Both the position numbers and the translations under genes were made by a program. DNA of 64,000 bases from Amycolatopsis lexingtonensis (GTDB taxonomy: Bacteria > Actinomycetota > Actinomycetes > Mycobacteriales > Pseudonocardiaceae). Positions 59,327 through 64,000 of the stretch are shown piece after piece. The stretch lies in assembly GCF_014873755.1 (NCBI RefSeq), contig NZ_JADBEG010000001.1, positions 7,166,501-7,230,500 of the forward strand, in the 5' to 3' direction. The notes under the pieces are model-generated. The model saw only the letters and a program-made list of their open reading frames with translations, searched no databases and was not told where the DNA came from. Every line of letters starts with the position of its first letter. The stretch's first letter is position 1.

Positions 59327-60085
59327 ATGCAGATCACGGACACCGCGGCGCTCGTCACGGGTGGCGCGTCGGGCCTCGGCGGAGCCACGGCGAAGGCGCT
59401 CGCCGCCAAGGGCGCGAAGGTGTTCGCGCTCGACCTGGCGCAGTCGATCGAGAAGGCCGAGCAGGTCGACGGCATCACCTACGTCGAGGCCGACGTCACC
59501 GACGTCGAGCAGGTCGAGGCGGCCGTCGCGACGGCTTCGGGCGCCGGCGTCCCGCTGCGGACCGTGGTGAACTGCGCCGGCATCGGGCCGTCCGCGCGGA
59601 TCCTGTCCAAGAAGGGCCGCCACGACCTCGCGCTGTACGCGAAGGTCATCCAGATCAACCTGATCGGCACGTTCACCGTGCTGACCGTCGCCTCCGAGGC
59701 GATCGCCAAGACCGAGCCGCTCGCGGACGACGCCCGCGGCGTCATCATCAACACCGCGTCGATCGCCGCGTTCGACGGCCAGATCGGGCAGGTCGCCTAC
59801 TCGTCGTCCAAGGGCGGCGTCGTCGGGATGACCCTCCCGGCCGCGCGCGACCTGGCCTCGCACGGCATCCGCGTGCTGACCATCGCGCCGGGCATCGTGG
59901 ACACCCCGATGCTGGCCACGGTCAGCGACGAGTTCCGCGCGGCGCTCGCCGCCGGCATCCCGTTCCCGAAGCGCCTCGCGCGGCCGGACGAGTACGCGCA
60001 GCTCGCGCTCTCGCTGATCGACCACGACTACCTGAACGGCGAGGTCGTCCGCATGGACGGCTCGCTCCGCATGGCCCCGCGCTGA
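59327..60085 (+). CDS. SDR family oxidoreductase (3-hydroxyacyl-CoA dehydrogenase type)
   Basis: The 252-aa short-chain dehydrogenase has TGGASGLG (cofactor, about residues 12-19), a DL at about 36-37 that favours NAD, NCAGIG, NTASIAAF with the catalytic Ser, and YSSSKGG (Tyr-x3-Lys). It most resembles the HSD17B10-like actinobacterial enzymes that oxidise 3-hydroxyacyl-CoA. The ATG at 59327 follows GAAGGGAACGGC. It forms a single unit with the terminator directly behind. Confidence 0.9.
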   Translation: MQITDTAALVTGGASGLGGATAKALAAKGAKVFALDLAQSIEKAEQVDGITYVEADVTDVEQVEAAVATASGAGVPLRTVVNCAGIGPSARILSKKGRHDLALYAKVIQINLIGTFTVLTVASEAIAKTEPLADDARGVIINTASIAAFDGQIGQVAYSSSKGGVVGMTLPAARDLASHGIRVLTIAPGIVDTPMLATVSDEFRAALAAGIPFPKRLARPDEYAQLALSLIDHDYLNGEVVRMDGSLRMAPR

Positions 60086-60093
60086 CCCGCGAA

Positions 60094-60124
60094 GGGCGGC
60101 ACTTTCCCTACGAAAGTGCCGCCC
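60094..60124. terminator. Bidirectional terminator
   Basis: GGGCGGCACTTTC (60094-60106) and GAAAGTGCCGCCC (60112-60124) form a perfect 13-bp stem with a 5-nt loop between two converging genes (SDR and methyltransferase). Confidence 0.88.
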
Positions 60125-60132
60125 TGGGGCGG

Positions 60133-60786
60133 TCAGCGGGCGAGGCGGACTTCCAGGCCGATGCCGTTCGTGGTGACCGAGCAGCCGCCGAACGCGCTTT
60201 GCGCGGCCAGCTCCTCGAACTGCGCCGGGGTGAACGCGCGGCGCCGCAGCCAGCCGAGCGTCTGCCGGACGGTGAAGCCGCTGACCACGCCGACGTTCAT
60301 CGACGCGACCTCGCGGCCGATGTCCGCGCCGGTGGCCTCGTGGTTGAGGTCGTGGATCACCGCGTGCCCGCCCAGGCGCAGCACCCGGTGCATTTCGTTC
60401 AACGCGGCCACCGGCTGCCGGAAGTTCTTGAACGCGGCCTGGCAGACCACGAAGTCGAACGACTCGTCGGCGAAGGGCGCGTGCGTGATGTCCCCCTGGC
60501 GGAAGTCGATCTCCAGGCCGGCGCCGGTTTCCCGGGCGATCTCGACCATCGTGTGGCTGATGTCCAGCCCGGTGACGCGGAAGCCGCGCTTCGCCAGCTC
60601 GACGGCGAAGAAGCCGGGCCCGGGCGCCACCTCCAGGATCTCGGCGCCGTCCGCCAGCCCGGCCGTCGTCTCGGCCGCCTGCCGCCGGTACTGCGCGAGC
60701 TGCGCCTCGGTGCCGCGGTTCTTGGCGTACCAGCGCGCCTGCCGGCCTTCCATCTCGGGCACTTTGTGCTTGCGGGTCGTCTCCAT
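60133..60786 (-). CDS. Class I SAM-dependent methyltransferase
   Basis: The 217-aa protein has the motif I region EILEVAPGPGFFAVELAKRG (about residues 49-68), LDISHTMVEIAR, and motif IV FDFVVCQAAFKNF. The substrate is unknown. It is preceded by an ATCTCTCCTCTT-type leader; the reverse complement gives AAGAGGAGAGAT, a strong RBS, in front of ATG 60786. Confidence 0.88.
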   Translation of the reverse strand: METTRKHKVPEMEGRQARWYAKNRGTEAQLAQYRRQAAETTAGLADGAEILEVAPGPGFFAVELAKRGFRVTGLDISHTMVEIARETGAGLEIDFRQGDITHAPFADESFDFVVCQAAFKNFRQPVAALNEMHRVLRLGGHAVIHDLNHEATGADIGREVASMNVGVVSGFTVRQTLGWLRRRAFTPAQFEELAAQSAFGGCSVTTNGIGLEVRLAR

Positions 60787-60878
60787 GGATCTCTCCTCTT
60801 CGGTGTGCCGAACCGAAGAGCCGCCCGGTTATCCTTTTCGTGCCACCTCGGGGCCGGGCGTGCTCGGTTCGGGGTCGA

Positions 60879-60914
60879 GGACCCCGGGCGGTGTGCCAGC
60901 ACCACCCGGGGTCC
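60879..60914 (-). terminator. Terminator after the PadR gene
   Basis: GGACCCCGGGCGGTG (60879-60893) pairs with 60900-60914 with a single mismatch, directly behind the PadR stop at 60918 on the minus strand. Confidence 0.75.
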
Positions 60915-60917
60915 GTG

Positions 60918-61550
60918 CTATCTCTCTTCCACGAACTCCCCCAGGTCAGCCGGGAGTTCGCCGGTCTCGTACCAGCGCCGCCAGGCCTGCGTGCCGGGCA
61001 GGGAGCCGCTGGTCAGTTCGTCGAGGAAGCCGCGCACCCAGCGCGCCTCGGCCTCCGTCATCGCGATGTCGTATTCGACCTCGATCAGGAACACCCGCGG
61101 CATCAGCGGACGCAGCCGGTCGAGCGCGGCCCGTTGCTTCCCGGCCCGGTCCTCGAGCCGGCCGAGCCGCCGCCGGAGCTCGTTGATCGCCTGGTCCGGG
61201 CCGAGGACGCCCATCATCGACAGCCCGGACCGGAACCGCGGGGGTTCCGGGTCGAGCGTGCCGACGAGCTCGCGGACCCAGTCCTCGAACTCGGCACGGC
61301 CGGCCGGGGTGATCCGGTAGACGGTCCGCTCGGGCCGCCCGCCGTCCTTGACGCTCTCGACGGCCTCGATGAACCCGTGCTTTTCGAGGTTCGCGACGAC
61401 CGTGTAGAGCGAGCCCCACTTGATCGGCAGGTCGGCGTCCTTGCCGCGCCGCTTGAGCAGGGCCGCCATCTCGTACGGGTGCATGGGGCGTTCGAGCACG
61501 ACGGACAGCACGGCCAAGCCGAGCATGTTGCCGACCTTCCGCCGCTTCAT
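60918..61550 (-). CDS. PadR family transcriptional regulator
   Basis: The 210-aa regulator has the PadR winged helix (about residues 8-90; LAVLSVVLERPMHPYEMAALL, then WGSLYTVVANLEKHGFIEAV) and a C-terminal helical Vir_act_alpha_C-type domain. The ATG 61550 follows AGGAGTGGTG. A perfect palindrome covers its promoter, so it probably represses itself. It may also control the nuclease gene at 61633-63273, which lies directly upstream on the same strand, or another target. Confidence 0.9.
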   Translation of the reverse strand: MKRRKVGNMLGLAVLSVVLERPMHPYEMAALLKRRGKDADLPIKWGSLYTVVANLEKHGFIEAVESVKDGGRPERTVYRITPAGRAEFEDWVRELVGTLDPEPPRFRSGLSMMGVLGPDQAINELRRRLGRLEDRAGKQRAALDRLRPLMPRVFLIEVEYDIAMTEAEARWVRGFLDELTSGSLPGTQAWRRWYETGELPADLGEFVEER

Positions 61551-61565
61551 CACCACTCCTCGTCC

Positions 61566-61610
61566 ACGAGTACTCGTCGACGAGTATACGCAGGACGTGT
61601 CAGCGGACAA
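61566..61610 (-). promoter_or_regulatory. padR promoter with palindromic operator
   Basis: On the minus strand TTGTCC (61610-61605) and TATACT (61588-61583) are spaced by 16 bp. TACTCGTCGACGAGTA (61571-61586) is a perfect 16-bp palindrome that covers the -10 box and start site. A second palindrome, ACGAGTACTCGT (61566-61577), overlaps it. Binding there would block transcription of padR. The site is seen; autorepression is inferred. Confidence 0.65.
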
Positions 61611-61632
61611 GTGTCTTAGTCGACAAAGCACC

Positions 61633-63273
61633 TCAGAGGTCGAACATGTACGGGACCTCGGTCTGGGCCCGCGCGCTGATCCACTCGCGCAGCGCCCGCG
61701 TCGCGAGGACGTCGTCCTCGTTGTAGCGCAGGAGCCGCTCGCGCTGCTCGTCGTCCGGCTTCTCGCCGTCCATGCCCACGGCGTCGCGGTACCACCGCAT
61801 CGACGCCTCGCCGCCCGCCTCCGGGTCGCGCCACGAGAACCCGGCCACCGGGGCGATCACCTTCAGGCCCTTGCCGTGGGAGCACAGGAACTGGTCGGTG
61901 ACGCTGCGGAAGAGGTCGACCCACTCCGCGGAGTCCACAAAGGACTGGATGTCCTTCTTCACGGGGATGCCGGGGTGGTCGCCGAAGCGCTCGACGGAGC
62001 CGAAGAGCCAGCGGTTCTCGGCGAGCGCGTTGTAGCAGTAGGCGCGGAAGGTCAGCCCGGCCGCTTCGGTGCGCTCCCGGACGTCGGTGAGCCAGGCCCA
62101 GAACTCGGCGAACGAGCGGGCCTCGTCGTCGGTCGGCAGCGGATCCCACGTCGCGAAGGCGCGGTAGCCCTGCGGCACGCCGATGTCGGCGCCGGTCAGC
62201 AGGCAGCCCCAGAGGTACGCGCCGGCGTCGCCGAAGCTCTCCATGTCGACGTCGACCTCGACGTCACCGCGCGGCACGTCGACCGCCTCGACGCGGCGCA
62301 CCAGGGTGAGGTCGGCCAGCCAGGCGCGGGCGAGCACGACCGCGTCCGGGAAGGTGACGCCCGTCCAGTTCACCGCCGGCGGCTCGCCCGCCGGGTCGAG
62401 CGCGGCCAGCTTGTCCACAGTGGACACGCCGGCGCGGCGCAGCTCCACGGCGTCCTCGCCGCGGACGACGAGGCTGACGTCCCGGCTCTCGGTGAGCACC
62501 ACCTCGCACGTCGGCCACCACGGGCAGCGGCGGCACTCCAGCACGCGCGACGGCTCGGCCAGCGGCTCCTCGCCGTTCGCGGCCGCGCTGGCGATGGCGA
62601 GCCGGTCGGCGAACCGGACCTGGTACTCGGTCAGCGCGCTGCGGCCGCCGGGCCAGGTGCCCGCGGCGAGGTCGTGCCAGACGACGACGTCGGCGTCGAG
62701 GCCGATCACGCCGCCGGTGGCGAGGCCCTCGTCGGCCTGCCCGAGCGTCTGCAGCATGCGGCGGATGTGCACGAGCCGGAGCTGGTCACGCGGCTGCGAG
62801 CGGACCTTGCGGCCGTCGTCGGCCTTGCGGTGCCCCGGATCGAGGTCGGTCAGCTCGGTGACGATCGCGCCGGTGCCGCGGTCGGTGATGCGGTGGCGCA
62901 CGACGAGCACCGGGACGTAGCCGCGGCCGGTGCGCACGAGCAGGTCGATGCCGCCGCGGCGGTGCCCGGCCGGGTCCACCGGCAGCAGCGCGCCCCAGAT
63001 GTACTGGGCTTCGGCGGCGAAGGCCCGCTCGGTGCGTTCGACGCGTTCGTGGGCGGGCAGGTCGCGGCCGATCTTCACCCAGTGGCCGGGGTTCGCGGCC
63101 ATCAGCCTGCTGACGATGTCCTCGCGGTGCGCGGTGGCGTCGTCGATCCGCTGCTGCGCGGTCGGGTCCGGCGGGGAAAGCGGTACCTCGCGCATCGCCG
63201 GGTCGTGTTCGAGGTGCACACGGCGACGGCAGCGGCTGACCGCGCCCGCGTCGAGTACCACCTCACCTTGCAT
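61633..63273 (-). CDS. TM0106-family RecB-like nuclease
   Basis: The 546-aa protein has a PD-(D/E)XK RecB-type nuclease domain (about residues 1-270). This has the Cys cluster at its C-end (CRRCPWWPTCE) and GIDLLVRTG as the catalytic Asp segment. An RNase H-like domain follows (about 330-546; VDVDMESFGDAGAYLWG, YNEDDVLATRALREWI), which matches the TM0106/DUF2779-type layout. The N-terminal ATG 63273 fits the family. The biological role of this family is poorly known. Confidence 0.83.
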   Translation of the reverse strand: MQGEVVLDAGAVSRCRRRVHLEHDPAMREVPLSPPDPTAQQRIDDATAHREDIVSRLMAANPGHWVKIGRDLPAHERVERTERAFAAEAQYIWGALLPVDPAGHRRGGIDLLVRTGRGYVPVLVVRHRITDRGTGAIVTELTDLDPGHRKADDGRKVRSQPRDQLRLVHIRRMLQTLGQADEGLATGGVIGLDADVVVWHDLAAGTWPGGRSALTEYQVRFADRLAIASAAANGEEPLAEPSRVLECRRCPWWPTCEVVLTESRDVSLVVRGEDAVELRRAGVSTVDKLAALDPAGEPPAVNWTGVTFPDAVVLARAWLADLTLVRRVEAVDVPRGDVEVDVDMESFGDAGAYLWGCLLTGADIGVPQGYRAFATWDPLPTDDEARSFAEFWAWLTDVRERTEAAGLTFRAYCYNALAENRWLFGSVERFGDHPGIPVKKDIQSFVDSAEWVDLFRSVTDQFLCSHGKGLKVIAPVAGFSWRDPEAGGEASMRWYRDAVGMDGEKPDDEQRERLLRYNEDDVLATRALREWISARAQTEVPYMFDL

Positions 63274-63364
63274 GGAGATCACTCTAGTTTCCCACCGCCG
63301 AGCCGACATGCCCGCCACCCTGGCTACCAGTAAGTTCGACGTCGACACGTCGCAGGGAGGTGCC

Positions 63365-63826
63365 ATGGCGCGCAAGGCCAAGGTCGAGGGTGAAGCCAGG
63401 TTCACCCCCAAGAAGGCGAAGAACGCGGTCGCGGTGGCGAAGGTGCTCGGCCCGGTCGTGATCCCGGTGGTCGCGCCGTTCGCCGTGCGCGCGGCGGGCG
63501 CCGCGCGAGAGGCGTACGACCGCTACCAGGCGCGCAAGCTGGGGGTCTCGGTCGACAAGCTGGGCGAGTACACCGGCCGCGGCGCGGCCCTGCACGCCCG
63601 CATCGCCGGCGTCGCCGAGGGCTGCCGAGAACTGCAGAAGTCCGAGAAGGCTTCGAACGCGGACCAGGAGTTCGCGAAGGACTCGCTGGGCACGCTGGAG
63701 CAGCTGTCGGCGTCGGTCCGCGCGGCGGAGCGGATGCCGGCGGCGCGGCGCAAGTCCGTGCACCGCGCGGTGGCGGGCGAGCTGGAGCGGCTGGAAGGTC
63801 AGCTGCTGCACCGGCTGGGCCTCTGA
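63365..63826 (+). CDS. DUF6474 family protein
   Basis: The 153-aa basic protein starts MARKAKVEGEARFTPKKAKN (ATG 63365 behind GGGAGGTGCC). A hydrophobic stretch (VAKVLGPVVIPVVAPFAVRAAG, about residues 24-45) and a helical C-terminus follow. The order FTPKKAKNAVAVAKVL, YDRYQARKLGV and LHARIAGV is that of DUF6474 as I know it. Function is unknown. Confidence 0.75.
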   Translation: MARKAKVEGEARFTPKKAKNAVAVAKVLGPVVIPVVAPFAVRAAGAAREAYDRYQARKLGVSVDKLGEYTGRGAALHARIAGVAEGCRELQKSEKASNADQEFAKDSLGTLEQLSASVRAAERMPAARRKSVHRAVAGELERLEGQLLHRLGL

Positions 63827-63836
63827 CCCGAGACAG

Positions 63837-63873
63837 CGAGAAGCCCCCGGCGCCGCGCACCGGGGGCTTCTCG
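63837..63873. terminator. Bidirectional terminator
   Basis: CGAGAAGCCCCCGG (63837-63850) and its complement at 63860-63873 form a perfect 14-bp stem with a 9-nt loop, between the DUF6474 gene and the converging betaine gene. Confidence 0.9.
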
Positions 63874-63878
63874 TCGTC

Positions 63879-64000
63879 CTACTTGATGAAGCCCTTCTTG
63901 ACCATCCAGTCGTGGGCCACCTTGCCCGCGTCCTGGCCGTCGACGTCGACCCGCTTGCACAGCTCGACCATCTGCTCGTTGTCGATCGCCGCGCTCACCT
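63879..64000 (-). CDS. C-terminal fragment of a glycine betaine/proline ABC transporter substrate-binding protein
   Basis: The last 40 codons of a minus-strand gene are visible: AAIDNEQMVELCKRVDVDGQ followed by KVAHDWMVKKGFIK and TAG. The KRVDVDGxDxxKVAxDWxxxxG pattern is typical of OsmF/ProX-type betaine-binding proteins, which capture osmoprotectants outside the cell. The rest of the gene and operon lies beyond 64000. Confidence 0.75.
   Translation of the reverse strand, partial: VSAAIDNEQMVELCKRVDVDGQDAGKVAHDWMVKKGFIK

Noticed and set aside
57878..60085. ugd and the SDR as part of the glycan locus at 40-48 kb
   Set aside because: They are more than 9 kb away, in separate units, with unrelated genes between. 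A metabolic link is possible but not supported by position.
1..64000. CRISPR array, insertion sequence, prophage or plasmid origin
   Set aside because: No regularly spaced repeats, transposase, integrase, phage structural gene or DnaA-box cluster was noticed. The single tRNA-Gly has no integrase or direct repeat beside it.

Overview
The window looks like a chromosomal segment of a high-GC filamentous actinomycete, most likely a member of the Pseudonocardiaceae close to Amycolatopsis. The grounds are the very high third-position GC, many GTG and some TTG starts, a mycothiol-dependent gene (mycothiol conjugate amidase), an F420/FMN PPOX-class protein, IdeR-type iron boxes, SigE-family and ECF sigma factors, and several families mostly seen in actinobacteria (DUF5926, DUF6474, DUF4328, DUF2470). 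The genus is an inference from gene content; no rRNA or marker gene was available. The region reads as ordinary core/accessory chromosome: one tRNA-Gly(GCC), and no insertion sequence, phage, CRISPR array or classical secondary-metabolite cluster was seen.

Layout. 0-10 kb: a TMEM165/GDT1-type metal exporter behind an RBS-masking hairpin, a DUF998 protein, a homogentisate dioxygenase (hmgA) divergent from an unknown gene plus an IclR regulator, a secreted solute-binding/VWA fusion with a coiled-coil partner, and a divergent MFS/LysR pair. 10-15 kb: an iron-linked block with an IdeR-type box before a DUF2470 gene and tandem boxes before a BfrB-type ferritin; arginine deiminase lies between. 14-17 kb: a SigE-family sigma factor with an anti-sigma-like partner, DUF952 and DUF5926. 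17-23 kb: cytochrome P450, an mca-MFS efflux operon divergent from its likely TetR repressor, DUF4328 and rhodanese. 23-32 kb: two sodium:solute symporter modules, each with a small DUF485-type partner, together with a LytTR response regulator and a LytS-type kinase; a secreted GH16 glucanase and SppA are interleaved. This resembles the BtsSR/YpdAB carboxylate-sensing systems.

32-40 kb: Fpg/Nei glycosylase, an ECF sigma factor fused to its own zinc-finger anti-sigma domain, the tRNA, a possible immunity-type pair (Imm7/DUF2716) and a membrane Ser/Thr kinase with a Cys-rich external domain. 39.9-48.3 kb: a probable surface-glycan locus with a 1059-aa methyltransferase-GT2-GT4 fusion, a second methyltransferase and an AlgX/AlgJ-like O-acetyltransferase, flanked on both sides by paralogous single-span proteins that share an N-terminal WQEELRRLD motif. 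48-53 kb: a NarL-type two-component pair and an MmyB-like regulator divergent from an MFS exporter with palindromic operators. 53-64 kb: a frameshifted secreted-protein gene, an ECF/VOC pair, a tandem duplication of an unknown 131-aa gene, gamma-glutamyltransferase, UDP-glucose 6-dehydrogenase, an SDR, a methyltransferase, a PadR regulator with a palindromic operator, a TM0106-type RecB-like nuclease, DUF6474, and the end of a glycine-betaine binding protein.

Most genes are packed tightly, with many 4-bp ATGA overlaps. Only one stretch above 300 bp (37077-37450) lacks a recognisable gene. Coordinates of starts were refined by eye from Shine-Dalgarno sequences and family length; uncertain ones are flagged.
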